From an uncultured Eubacteriales bacterium (GTDB lineage Bacteria > Bacillota > Clostridia > Oscillospirales > Acutalibacteraceae), in assembly GCA_934444695.1 (NCBI GenBank), contig CAKSDF010000001.1, forward strand, positions 1 through 64,000: DNA of 64,000 nt. Reading direction: 5' to 3'. Positions 18,526 to 27,201 of the stretch are shown here, piece after piece. Position 1 is the stretch's first letter. Each line of letters begins with the position of its first letter. The position numbers and the translations under genes were made by a program. Under the pieces are notes generated by a model. That model saw nothing but the letters and a program-made list of their open reading frames with translations, searched no databases and was not told where the DNA came from.

Positions 18526-18646
18526 AGCTGTTTATTGCTATTTGTGAAATGCTTTTAGTGCGGTTACGGGAAAGGCTTTTCTACGATTTTTTTGTCGGGA
18601 TTTTTGCCCGCAAATGCCCTTTCTTTTTTCTTTTTTAACATATTAA

Positions 18647-18666
18647 GCAGATTTTTTTACATCTGC
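18647..18666. promoter_or_regulatory. Inverted repeat upstream of the DeoR gene
   Basis: GCAGAT-N8-ATCTGC about 40 bp upstream of the promoter. It could be an operator for the DeoR-type regulator, but there is no independent support. Confidence 0.3.
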
Positions 18667-18707
18667 AAAATTTCTGCATTTTTGACGATTTTTTTGCCCG
18701 TAAGCCA

Positions 18708-18736
18708 TTGACAAAAATCCCCTGTCAGTTTATAAT
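18708..18736 (+). promoter_or_regulatory. Consensus sigma-A promoter for the DeoR gene
   Basis: TTGACA at 18708-18713, 17-bp spacer, TATAAT at 18731-18736: an exact match to the consensus. Confidence 0.9.
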
Positions 18737-18788
18737 TAACACATAAGTGTGATTTTGTAACAAAAACTAACAAACAGAGGTGAAAGCA

Positions 18789-19550
18789 TTGAGCATTGCC
18801 CGAAGAGAAAAAGTCCTTGAGCTGCTCCGTGAAGAGGGAACGGTTTTTCTTAAAGATCTTGAGAAGCGTTTTCCCGAGGTCTCCAGTATGACACTGCGCC
18901 GCGATCTTGAATACTTTGAAAATCTCGGCCAGGCGGTCAGAATACGGGGCGGAGCAAAATACCTTCGCACGCTCAGCGAACAGGAGGATGTCTACGCTCT
19001 GCGCGCTGCAAAAAACCAGGAAGCAAAAAGCAAAATCTCTAAGCTTGCCGCTCGTTTTATCGAGCCTCGCCGCTCGGTCTACATCGATGCCGGCTCTACC
19101 GGAATGTTCTTGGCAAGAAATCTGCCCGATCTTAACTTCTCGGTGGTCACATCGGGAATCAACGTGGCCATGGAGCTTTCCAAAAGATATAAACCCTCGG
19201 TAACGGTCATAGGCGGGCTTATCAACCGCAGCAATCTGGCCGCTTCAGGCAACCGTTCGGAATCCCAGATCGATCAGCTCAACATCGATACCGCCCTTGT
19301 GGTCAGTTCGGCATTTTCGGTCAAAAACGGATTTACCGTCGGAAATTACGATGAAGGGGTGCTTAAAAGAAGCATAATAGAAAAGGCCGAAAAGGTCATT
19401 ATGCTGCTGGACGGCACAAAGTTCGGAAAAACCATGCCCTTCACCTTCGCCCATATGGAGGACATCGACATCATCATTACCGACAAGCGTCCTTCGGACG
19501 AGATTATGGAGCTTTGCGAAAAATCGCAGGTTAAGGTAATTTATGAATGA
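18789..19550 (+). CDS. DeoR/GlpR-family transcriptional regulator
   Basis: 253 residues. An N-terminal DeoR winged helix-turn-helix (RREKVLELLREEGTVFLKDL...SSMTLRRDLEYFE...RIRGGA) is followed by the sugar-phosphate-sensing DeoRC domain (IDAGSTGMFLARNL, VTSGINVAMEL, VIGGLINRSN). Such proteins usually repress sugar catabolic genes until a phosphosugar binds. The start chosen is TTG at 18789, six bases after GAGGTG; the GTG at 18780 overlaps that ribosome site. It precedes the dehydrogenase operon and lies a few genes from an mtlD-like gene, both plausible targets. Confidence 0.88.
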   Translation: MSIARREKVLELLREEGTVFLKDLEKRFPEVSSMTLRRDLEYFENLGQAVRIRGGAKYLRTLSEQEDVYALRAAKNQEAKSKISKLAARFIEPRRSVYIDAGSTGMFLARNLPDLNFSVVTSGINVAMELSKRYKPSVTVIGGLINRSNLAASGNRSESQIDQLNIDTALVVSSAFSVKNGFTVGNYDEGVLKRSIIEKAEKVIMLLDGTKFGKTMPFTFAHMEDIDIIITDKRPSDEIMELCEKSQVKVIYE

Positions 19551-19652
19551 TTAAATCCGGCTGTTTAAGGTTTTTGCCTGACGGCGGATTTACCTTGCTT
19601 TCATAAAAAACCTTGATATAAATTTTTAAATCTATTTTAGGAGGAAATATAA

Positions 19653-20996
19653 ATGGCAACACCTGTAATGATGCCCAATGTAGGTATTTCAGTCGAAAGC
19701 TGTATCCTTACCGAGTGGCACAAGAAAAAGGGCGACGCTGTAAAAAAAGGCGATGTTCTTTTTACCTATGAGACCGACAAATCGACCCTTGAAGAAGAGT
19801 CTCCGGTTGACGGTATCATGCTTGAACAGTTCTTTAAAGAGGACGACGACATTCCCACAATGACCAACGTTTGCGTTATCGGCGAAGAGGGCGAAAGCAC
19901 TGCCGAGTTTGCACCAAAGCTTGAAGGCGACGATGCTCCCGCAGAAGCCCCCGCAGAGGCTCCCGCTGCTGCTCCTGCCGCAGAGGCCGCTCCCGCCGTT
20001 CCCACCGCTGCCGCTCCTGCCGCTGCCGGTGAATTTATCAAAATTTCTCCCCGCGCAAAGGCTCTTGCCGAAAAGACCGGCATTGATCCTCATTTCGCCG
20101 CTCCTACCGGTCCTAACGGCCGTATAATCGAGCGCGACGTGCGCACCCTCATAGAAAACGGACCTACCGCCACCTATGCCGCCGCAGGCGAGTTTGCCGG
20201 CGCAGCAGGTACAGGTCTTGGCGGAAAATTCTCGGTTGCCGATATCGGCGCAGCTCCCGCAGCCGCTGCCGCAGCACCCGCAGCTGCCGGTCCCGAGTAT
20301 GTTGACGAGAAGATGCCCAACATCCGCAAGGCCATTGCCAAGCAGATGACATCCTCCCTTTCCACTGCCGCTCAGCTTACCCACACCACCTCCTTCGATG
20401 CCACCGAGATTATGGCATTCCGCAAGAAGGTTAAGGCAAACGGCGAAAAACTGGGTCTTGCCAACATCACCCTTAACGACATCATTCTCTTTGCGGTATC
20501 CCGCGTTCTCGCAAAGCCCGAGCATAAGGCTCTTAACGCCCACCTCATTAACGGCGACACCATGAGATACTTCAACGGTGTTCATCTGGGCGTTGCGGTC
20601 GACACCGACAGAGGTCTTGTCGTTCCTACCATTAAAAATGCACAGAATATGAGCCTTAACGAGATTTCGGCCAAGGCAAAAGAGCTTGCAACCACCTGCA
20701 AGAATGGCGGCGCAACTCCCGATATGCTTTCCGGCGCATCCTTCACCATCTCCAATCTCGGCTCCTACGGTATCGAGAGCTTTACTCCCGTTATCAACAC
20801 TCCCCAAACCGGTATTCTCGGTGTTGACACCATCACCACCCGCATCCGCGAGGTAGACGGCGAGATCAAGACCTATCCGGCAATGGGACTGTCCCTGACC
20901 TACGACCACCGCGCAGTGGACGGAAGCCCCGCTTCCAGATTCCTTGTTGACCTGAGAAACGCTCTTGAGAACTTTTCTCTCCTGCTTTCCAAATAA
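19653..20996 (+). CDS. pdhC: Dihydrolipoamide acyltransferase, E2 of a 2-oxoacid dehydrogenase complex
   Basis: 447 residues. There is one N-terminal lipoyl domain with lipoyl-lysine K43 (ETDKSTLEEESPVDG), an Ala/Pro-rich linker (about 96-128), a peripheral-subunit-binding domain (ISPRAKALAEKTGID), a second Ala-rich linker, and a catalytic acyltransferase domain with YDHRAVDGSPASRF. It transfers the acyl group from lipoate to CoA and forms the complex core. The gene leads an E2-E3-E1 operon: 14 bp to E3, then 20 bp to E1. A strong TAGGAGGA ribosome site precedes the ATG. Pyruvate is the likeliest substrate, but acetoin cannot be excluded from sequence. Confidence 0.9.
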   Translation: MATPVMMPNVGISVESCILTEWHKKKGDAVKKGDVLFTYETDKSTLEEESPVDGIMLEQFFKEDDDIPTMTNVCVIGEEGESTAEFAPKLEGDDAPAEAPAEAPAAAPAAEAAPAVPTAAAPAAAGEFIKISPRAKALAEKTGIDPHFAAPTGPNGRIIERDVRTLIENGPTATYAAAGEFAGAAGTGLGGKFSVADIGAAPAAAAAAPAAAGPEYVDEKMPNIRKAIAKQMTSSLSTAAQLTHTTSFDATEIMAFRKKVKANGEKLGLANITLNDIILFAVSRVLAKPEHKALNAHLINGDTMRYFNGVHLGVAVDTDRGLVVPTIKNAQNMSLNEISAKAKELATTCKNGGATPDMLSGASFTISNLGSYGIESFTPVINTPQTGILGVDTITTRIREVDGEIKTYPAMGLSLTYDHRAVDGSPASRFLVDLRNALENFSLLLSK

Positions 20997-21010
20997 GGAG
21001 GAAAATTAAA

Positions 21011-22381
21011 ATGGAAAAATATGATCTTATCGTACTGGGCGGAGGTCCCGGCGGATACAATGCCGCCGAAAAGGCCGCTGCCGGCGGACTTAAAACCCTC
21101 GTTATCGAGAAGCGCGCTTTAGGCGGCGTTTGCCTTAACGAAGGCTGCATTCCTTCAAAATCCCTGCTTTATTCGGGCAAGGTTTACAATTATGCAATCA
21201 ACGGCGAGCACTACGGCGTTACCACCACCGGCGCTTCCATCGACCAGAAAAAGGTTGTTGAGCGCAAGAACAAGGTTGTTAAGACTCTTGTTTCGGGCAT
21301 CGGCGCACAGATGAAAAAGCTGGGCGTTAAAGTCGTTTATGCCGAGGGCAAGATTCTCGGCCGCGACGCCGAGGGATTTAAGCTTGAGGCAGATGGCGAG
21401 ACCTATGTTTCGGACAAGCTGCTTGTGGCTACCGGATCGGCTCCCGTCGTTCCCCCCATTCCCGGCCTTAGGGAAGGACTTACCGACGGATTTGTTATGA
21501 CCAACCGTGAGATTCTCGATCTTGAAGAGATCCCCGCAAACCTTGTGGTCATCGGCGGCGGAGTTATCGGTCTTGAAATGGCCGCATATTTCAGCTCGGT
21601 GGGAAGCCACGTTACGGTGGTTGAAATGCTCGACCACATCGCCGGCAACACCGACCGCGAAATTTCCGAAATACTCAAGAAAAACTATGCCAAGAAGGGC
21701 GTTGAGTTCAAGCTTGGCTGCGCAGTTACCGCTGTGGGCGGCGGAAAGGTCACCTTTACCGAAAACGGCAAAGAGGCATCTGTTCCCGCAGACAAGGTGC
21801 TTTGCTCCATCGGCCGCCGCGCAGTGACCTCCGGATACGGTCTTGAGACACTTAATGTCGAGCTTGACAGAGGCGCCATCAAAACCGACGAGTGCATGAA
21901 AACCAACATCGCCGGCCTTTATGCCTGCGGAGACGTTAACGGCAAGATCATGCTTGCCCACACCGCCTACCGCGAGGGCGAGGTTGCGGTTAACAATATG
22001 CTCGGCAAAAAGGACCGTATGCGCTACAATGCCATTCCTTCGGTCATTTACACCAATCCCGAGGTCGGCGCAGTAGGCGAGACCGAGGAATCGGCCAAGG
22101 CCAAGGGCTATGACGTTGAGTGCGTCAAGCTGCCCATGATGTTCTCGGGACGCTATGTTGCCGAAAACGAGGGCGGAGACGGTATCGTCAAGGTCATTGT
22201 CGATAAAAAATACCGCAGAATTCTTGGCGTTCATATGATCGCCAACTATGCCGCCGAAATAATTTACGGCGCCGCTATGATGATAGAGACCGAAATCACC
22301 GTGGACAACCTTAAGGAGATCGTATTCCCCCATCCCACCGTCTGCGAGGTCATCAGAGAAGCGCTGTTTGAAATTAAATAA
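21011..22381 (+). CDS. lpdA: Dihydrolipoyl dehydrogenase, E3
   Basis: 456 residues. An N-terminal FAD site GGGPGGYNAAEKAA is followed by redox-active cysteines in GGVCLNEGCIPSK, an NAD-binding GGGVIGLEMA, and the C-terminal dimer interface with HPTVCEVIREAL supplying the catalytic His. It reoxidises dihydrolipoamide on E2 and passes electrons to NAD+. It carries no fused lipoyl domain. AAGGAGGA precedes the ATG. The position between E2 and E1 supports a dedicated complex. Confidence 0.95.
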   Translation: MEKYDLIVLGGGPGGYNAAEKAAAGGLKTLVIEKRALGGVCLNEGCIPSKSLLYSGKVYNYAINGEHYGVTTTGASIDQKKVVERKNKVVKTLVSGIGAQMKKLGVKVVYAEGKILGRDAEGFKLEADGETYVSDKLLVATGSAPVVPPIPGLREGLTDGFVMTNREILDLEEIPANLVVIGGGVIGLEMAAYFSSVGSHVTVVEMLDHIAGNTDREISEILKKNYAKKGVEFKLGCAVTAVGGGKVTFTENGKEASVPADKVLCSIGRRAVTSGYGLETLNVELDRGAIKTDECMKTNIAGLYACGDVNGKIMLAHTAYREGEVAVNNMLGKKDRMRYNAIPSVIYTNPEVGAVGETEESAKAKGYDVECVKLPMMFSGRYVAENEGGDGIVKVIVDKKYRRILGVHMIANYAAEIIYGAAMMIETEITVDNLKEIVFPHPTVCEVIREALFEIK

Positions 22382-22401
22382 TAATAAGGAGTTGTTTTAA
22401 T

Positions 22402-24870
22402 ATGCCTAAGTCAATGTATGTTAAACCCGAAGACAAATTCGCAAAACGTACCATTACCTTCAAAGACATCCCTGTTTGCGAATATGACAAGACCGTTAAG
22501 GACGAGAAAAAGAACTTCTCTAAGGAAGATTTCCTCGGAATGTATGCCGATATGGTCGCCATCCGTGAGTTTGAGTCGATGCTCCAGAGCATCAAGCTCC
22601 AGGGCGAATACAACGGCAAAAAGTTCACCTATCCCGGCCCCTCCCACCTTGCAATCGGTGAGGAAGCAACCGCAGTAGGTCAGGCTTATACCCTTGGTGT
22701 TGACGATTTCATTTTTGGTACCCACAGAAGCCATCATGAGGTTATCGCAAAGGGTCTTTCGGCCATTAAAAAGCTTTCGGATGAAGAGCTCATCAAGATT
22801 ATGAAGGAGTTCAACGACGGCAAAAACTACGAGATCGTTAAAAAGCACAACGACACCGACGACGTTAAAGAGCTTGCCCGCGATTTCTTTATGTATGGTC
22901 TTACCTGCGAGCTGTTCGCAAAGGATAACGGATTTTCCAGAGGCCTGGGCGGATCCATGCACGCATTCTTCCTGCCCTTCGGCATTTATCCCAACAACGC
23001 CATCGTCGGCGGCAGCGGTCCTATCGCTACCGGTGTTGCTCTTTATAAGAAGTGCAACAAAAAGCCCGGCATCGTTGTTGCCAACGCAGGCGACGGCGCA
23101 GCCGCAAGAGGTCCTGTTTATGAGGCAATGAACTTTGCTTCCATGGATCAGTACAACGATCTTTGGGAGGACGGCTATAAGGGCGGCCTTCCCATCATCT
23201 ATAACTTCAACAACAACCACTATGGCATGGGCGGCCAGACCAAGGGCGAGACCATGGCATACGGCGACCTTGCAAGACTCGGCTGCATCGCTCAGAATCA
23301 GATGAACGCCGAGCGCATCAACGGCTGGAATCCCCTGGCTATGATCGACGCTTACCGCCGCGCCCGCAAGACCCTTGAAGAGGGTAAGGGCCCCGTTCTT
23401 CTTGATGTTGTTACCTATCGTCTGTCCGGTCACTCGACCTCCGACGCTATGTCCTACCGCACCAAGGAAGAGGTTGAAGAGTGGGCAAAGCTCGATCCGC
23501 TGACCGTATTCCCCAAGCAGATCATCGACGCAAAGGTTGCCACCAAGAAGGAAGTAGAAGCCGTTCACGATGCAGTTGTTGACCGCAACCACAGAATGTT
23601 TGAGCTTGCTTCCGACCTCGAGATCTCTCCCTACACCGATTATGACAAGCATCCCGATCACATCGAGAGCAGAATGTTTTCTAACGGCGTTAAAGAGAAG
23701 ATGGACGACCGCGAGTGCGAAGTTCGTCAGAAGAAGGAAGACAACGAGCGCGTTAAGAAGATCGCCCGTGCCGAGCGCTATGCCTTCGACAAGAACGGCA
23801 AGCCCTTCTCCAAGGCCAAGGTTTACAACATCCGCGACGGTCTTTTCGAGGCCATTATGGATAAATATTATACCGATCCTACCCTTATCTCCTACGGTGA
23901 GGATGTCCGTGACTGGAACGGCGCTTTCGCTGTTTACCGCGGACTGACCGAGGCTCTGCCTTATCATCGTCTCTTCAACTCCCCCATTGCCGAGTCTGCA
24001 ATTGTCGGCTCCGCAGTAGGTTATGCAATGGCCGGCGGCCGCGTTATCGCCGAGCTTATGTATTGCGACTTTATCGTCTGCTCGGGCGACGAGGTATTCA
24101 ACCAGATGGCCAAATGGCAGGCAATGTCGGCCGGCGGTCTCCAGATGCCGGTTGTTCTCCGCGTTCCCGTGGGCTTCAAATACGGCGCACAGCACTCCCA
24201 GGATTGGACCTCCCTCTGCGCTCATGTTCCCGGACTTAAGGTTGTTTACCCCGTAACTCCTTACGACGCCAAGGGTCTTATGAACACCGCCCTCAACGGC
24301 ACCGACCCGGTTTGCTTCTTCGAGAGCCAGCAGCTCTACGATAAGGGCGAGGAATTTGTTAAGGAAGGCGTTCCGGAAGGATACTATGAGATCCCCTTCG
24401 GCGAGCCCGCCATCCGTACCGAGGGTAAGGACGTTACCATTCTGACCATCGGCGCAACCCTTTACACCGCTATGGAAGCCGAGAAGATCCTCCGCGAGCA
24501 GTATGGCATTACCGCCGAGGTCATCGACGCCCGTTCGGTCGTTCCCTTCAACTATGAGAAGGTTATCGAGTCGGTTAAAAAGACCGGCCGCATAGTTCTT
24601 GCATCCGACGCAGTAGGCCGCGGAAGCATCCTCAACGATATGGCTACCAACATCACCAACCTTGCCTTTGATTATCTTGATGCACCTCCCGTTATTGTCG
24701 GTTCCGAAAACTGGATCACTCCCGCTTCGGAATACAAGGAGCAGTTCTATCCCCAGCCCAGCTGGATCATCGACGCTATTCACGAGCGCCTGATGCCCAT
24801 CGCCGGCTACACTGCAAAGCACAGCTACACCGATGCTGAGCTTCTCCGCAGAGCCGAAAAGGGTGTATAA
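22402..24870 (+). CDS. Fused alpha-beta E1 of a thiamine-dependent 2-oxoacid dehydrogenase
   Basis: 822 residues, equal to E1-alpha plus E1-beta joined. The alpha part (about 40-440) has the ThDP signature GDGAAARGPVYEAMN with downstream NFNNNHYGMGG and the GTHRSHHEV segment. The beta part (about 470-815) has GEDVRDWNGAFAVYRGL, FNSPIAESAIVGSAVGYAMAG and the transketolase C-terminal region. It decarboxylates a 2-oxoacid and acylates the E2 lipoyl group. E1-alpha and E1-beta are separate genes in most bacteria with this complex type. Linker residues 440-470 are charged (RQKKEDNERVKK). A terminator lies at 24947-24981. Confidence 0.9.
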   Translation: MPKSMYVKPEDKFAKRTITFKDIPVCEYDKTVKDEKKNFSKEDFLGMYADMVAIREFESMLQSIKLQGEYNGKKFTYPGPSHLAIGEEATAVGQAYTLGVDDFIFGTHRSHHEVIAKGLSAIKKLSDEELIKIMKEFNDGKNYEIVKKHNDTDDVKELARDFFMYGLTCELFAKDNGFSRGLGGSMHAFFLPFGIYPNNAIVGGSGPIATGVALYKKCNKKPGIVVANAGDGAAARGPVYEAMNFASMDQYNDLWEDGYKGGLPIIYNFNNNHYGMGGQTKGETMAYGDLARLGCIAQNQMNAERINGWNPLAMIDAYRRARKTLEEGKGPVLLDVVTYRLSGHSTSDAMSYRTKEEVEEWAKLDPLTVFPKQIIDAKVATKKEVEAVHDAVVDRNHRMFELASDLEISPYTDYDKHPDHIESRMFSNGVKEKMDDRECEVRQKKEDNERVKKIARAERYAFDKNGKPFSKAKVYNIRDGLFEAIMDKYYTDPTLISYGEDVRDWNGAFAVYRGLTEALPYHRLFNSPIAESAIVGSAVGYAMAGGRVIAELMYCDFIVCSGDEVFNQMAKWQAMSAGGLQMPVVLRVPVGFKYGAQHSQDWTSLCAHVPGLKVVYPVTPYDAKGLMNTALNGTDPVCFFESQQLYDKGEEFVKEGVPEGYYEIPFGEPAIRTEGKDVTILTIGATLYTAMEAEKILREQYGITAEVIDARSVVPFNYEKVIESVKKTGRIVLASDAVGRGSILNDMATNITNLAFDYLDAPPVIVGSENWITPASEYKEQFYPQPSWIIDAIHERLMPIAGYTAKHSYTDAELLRRAEKGV

Positions 24871-24946
24871 TTAAAATAGGTTTTAACCCTAAGAAGGGGC
24901 ATGTCGCTGCGATGCGCCCCTCGCTTAGGCTTTGACAGCCTGATCG

Positions 24947-24981
24947 GGGGTTGCTGAAAACTTCTTCGGCAACCCCTTTTG
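24947..24981 (+). terminator. Rho-independent terminator of the E2-E3-E1 operon
   Basis: Stem GGGGTTGC / GCAACCCC with inner GAA/TTC pairing, then TTTT. Confidence 0.8.
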
Positions 24982-24997
24982 TGAATTTTTCCGCGCG

Positions 24998-25140
24998 GGG
25001 AGAGTTTTTCTTTGCAAAAGGGCGATCGGACGATTTTTCGATGGGATGGTTTTTCAGTCGATTGTGTTTTCAATCGGATAACTTTTCGACAGGATGGTTT
25101 TTTGATCGATTGATCTTCCGATGGGATGACCTTTTTCCCG
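24998..25140 (+). repeat. Degenerate direct repeat of about 50 bp before mtlD
   Basis: Two diverged units of the form GAYRGGATGGTTTTT...TCGATTGWNTTTYCRATSGGATRAC lie head to tail. They contribute the spurious in-frame extension upstream of the mtlD start. Confidence 0.5.
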
Positions 25141-25190
25141 TTTTATTTGCAAAAAAATCTTTGCGCGGACATCTTGAAAGGACGACAAAT

Positions 25191-26360
25191 ATGAAAGCAG
25201 TAATGTACGGTGCAGGCAACATCGGCCGCGGTTTTATCGGCCAGCTCTTTTATCAGTCGGGATACGAGACCTCCTTTATCGACGTTGCTCCCGCCGTTAT
25301 CGAACAGCTTAACACTCAGCACGAATATCCCGTGCGTATTCTTTACAAAGAGGGATACGATGAGTCGATGGTCAAAAACGTTTCCTGCGTTGACGGCAAG
25401 GATCCCGAGGCCATCGCAGACGCCATTGCAGAAGCTGACGTTATGGCCACGGCTGTTGGCGTTAACATTCTCAAATTTATCTTCGGAAATATCGCCGGGG
25501 GACTTAGAAAACGTTGGCAGGATCCTGATAAGGCTCCTTTAAACATCATCATCTGCGAAAACCTCATCGGCGCAGACAAGTATCTTAAAGAAGAAATCGG
25601 CAAGCTTCTTAACGACGACGAAAAGAAGCTGCTTGACGAAAAGGTTGGTTTTGTTGAGGCTTCCATCGGCCGTATGGTGCCCGTTCAGACCGACGAAATG
25701 AAGGGCGACAATCCCCTTAGAGTGTGCGTCGAAAGCTACGGCATTCTGCCGGTTGACAAGGCGGCATTTAAGGGCGAGATTCCCCCCATCAAGAATATGG
25801 TGCCCTTTACTCCCTTTGAGTTTTATATCGAGCGCAAGCTCTTTATACACAATATGGGTCACGCATTTACCGCATATCTCGGCAGCATTATGGGCGTGGA
25901 TTACATCTGGCAGGCAATCGAGAATCCTTATGTCGAGCTGCTTGTTATGAGAGCCATGCAGCAGTCGGCAATCGCTCTTGCCGCCCGCCACAATGTGCCC
26001 TATATCGAGCTTAACGATCACGTTGAGGATCTTCTTTCTCGTTTCGGCAACCGCCAGCTGGGTGATACCGTTAAGCGGGTGGGCAACGACCTCAACCGCA
26101 AGCTCAATCCCAACGACCGCATTATCGGCTCCCTCAATATGTGCGTTGAGCAGGGCGTTGTTCCTAAATACATCTGCCTTGCAGCCGCTGCGGCTATGAA
26201 TTTCAAGTATGACGAGGTTTCTAAAAAGCCCGCCGAGGAAATTCTTGCCGACATCTGCAAGATCGATAAGGATTCCGACGCAGGAAAGCTCATTCTCGAA
26301 TATGACGCCGCAATAAAGAGCGGAAAGACGGTTGAAGAGCTTTTCAAAATGATGAAATAA
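25191..26360 (+). CDS. mtlD: Mannitol-1-phosphate 5-dehydrogenase family protein
   Basis: 389 residues, typical for the polyol-specific long-chain dehydrogenase family. The N-terminal Rossmann site MKAVMYGAGNIGRGF is followed by the catalytic domain (ENLIGADKYLKEEI, VEASIGRMVP, KLFIHNMGHAFTAYLG with the conserved K-x5-H). The expected reaction is NAD-dependent interconversion of mannitol-1-phosphate and fructose-6-phosphate. No mannitol PTS gene is next to it, so the exact polyol phosphate is inferred. The ATG at 25191 follows GAAAGGA; an 80-residue upstream extension comes from repeat DNA. Confidence 0.87.
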   Translation: MKAVMYGAGNIGRGFIGQLFYQSGYETSFIDVAPAVIEQLNTQHEYPVRILYKEGYDESMVKNVSCVDGKDPEAIADAIAEADVMATAVGVNILKFIFGNIAGGLRKRWQDPDKAPLNIIICENLIGADKYLKEEIGKLLNDDEKKLLDEKVGFVEASIGRMVPVQTDEMKGDNPLRVCVESYGILPVDKAAFKGEIPPIKNMVPFTPFEFYIERKLFIHNMGHAFTAYLGSIMGVDYIWQAIENPYVELLVMRAMQQSAIALAARHNVPYIELNDHVEDLLSRFGNRQLGDTVKRVGNDLNRKLNPNDRIIGSLNMCVEQGVVPKYICLAAAAAMNFKYDEVSKKPAEEILADICKIDKDSDAGKLILEYDAAIKSGKTVEELFKMMK

Positions 26361-26480
26361 AGCCGGTTAGGCATTTTAAAACAACAGATGATTGAATAAT
26401 GTACAGTTGCTCGTCTGTTGGTTAGGCACGCTTCGGGAAACCGGGGCGTGTTTTTTTGCGGAGATTTGCTTGCTTTATTA

Positions 26481-26915
26481 GTGCACCGCAACGACCGATA
26501 TGGCATGGCCCAATGCCGCAGGGGCACCGAGGTGTCAGCGCAGGCTGACCGGAGGGCGGGCTATCGGAAAATGCAAGGTTTTCATCAGAGAAAGCAGCAA
26601 GGTTTTTGTTGGCACGGCTGCGGTGTGATGCGCCCTCCGTATTCTCGGCAGAGCCGAGAATGCCTCAGTGCCCTTGCGACCGGCGTTGTGTGAACCGTTA
26701 GCTTTATGCACGGCTGCGGGTTTGCTTTTGCTTTGCGCAAAGACAGAAGGATTATGATGTGGGAAGGCTTGCGGAAAACGTGTTCGCTGACAGTAGATTT
26801 TCGTTGTAAGAAGCTTTGACTACCCCTCAGTCTCGGTAAAGACGATCCAGCTCCTTATGCTTTGGGGCGCCACGGCTTAGCTTAGTTTAAACTTTCAGTC
26901 TTGTGCATTGACGAA
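26481..26915 (+). repeat. Long intergenic repeat, copy 2 (contains cloverleaf copy F, 26515-26680)
   Basis: About 435 bp aligned end to end with 18097-18525. The cloverleaf half has hairpin 1 GTCAGC-GCAG-GCTGAC, inner stem GGAGGGCG with CGCCCTCC, and hairpin 2 ATTCTCGGC-AGA-GCCGAGAAT. The second half has CTCAGTCTCGG and GGGGCGCCACG and ends in GTGCATTGACGAA. Nothing else was recognised in 26361-27000. Confidence 0.88.
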
Positions 26916-27000
26916 GGTGCTGCGGGAAAATTTTCTTTTTCATTTATCTCGGCGGTAAATGATGTTTTTTGCAGCAAATATTTTTCAAACAGCATAAGTA

Positions 27001-27042
27001 AAAGCCCTCTCCTCGGTTGGGCGATCGGGGAAAGAGCTTTTT
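27001..27042. terminator. Possible terminator between mtlD and the MATE gene
   Basis: AAAGC-CC-TCTCC pairs with GGGGAAAGAGCTTT and is followed by TTT-GC-TTTTT on plus. Pairing has small bulges. A T/A-rich run of TTATGATTGC-like units follows to 27150. Confidence 0.45.
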
Positions 27043-27201
27043 TGCTTTTTATGATATTTTATTTGCTTTTATGATTGCCTTATGATTGCTTTTATCATTG
27101 CTATGATTGCATTATGATTACGATTACCTTATGAATTACTCTATTATTACTTTAAGATTATCCAGAATCTTTTGCGGCCGGTTGCCGACAGTTTGTTTTC
27201 G

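Noticed and set aside
22411..24822. 803-residue open frame antisense to the fused E1
   Set aside because: It is the shadow of a strongly codon-biased gene; the translation is Val/Leu/Gly/Asn-rich with no domain. The E2 and E3 genes show the same artefact.
26418..26693. 91-residue plus-strand frame after mtlD
   Set aside because: It lies within the long intergenic repeat, and the equivalent frame in the other copy (18148-18405) is shifted, so coding is not conserved.
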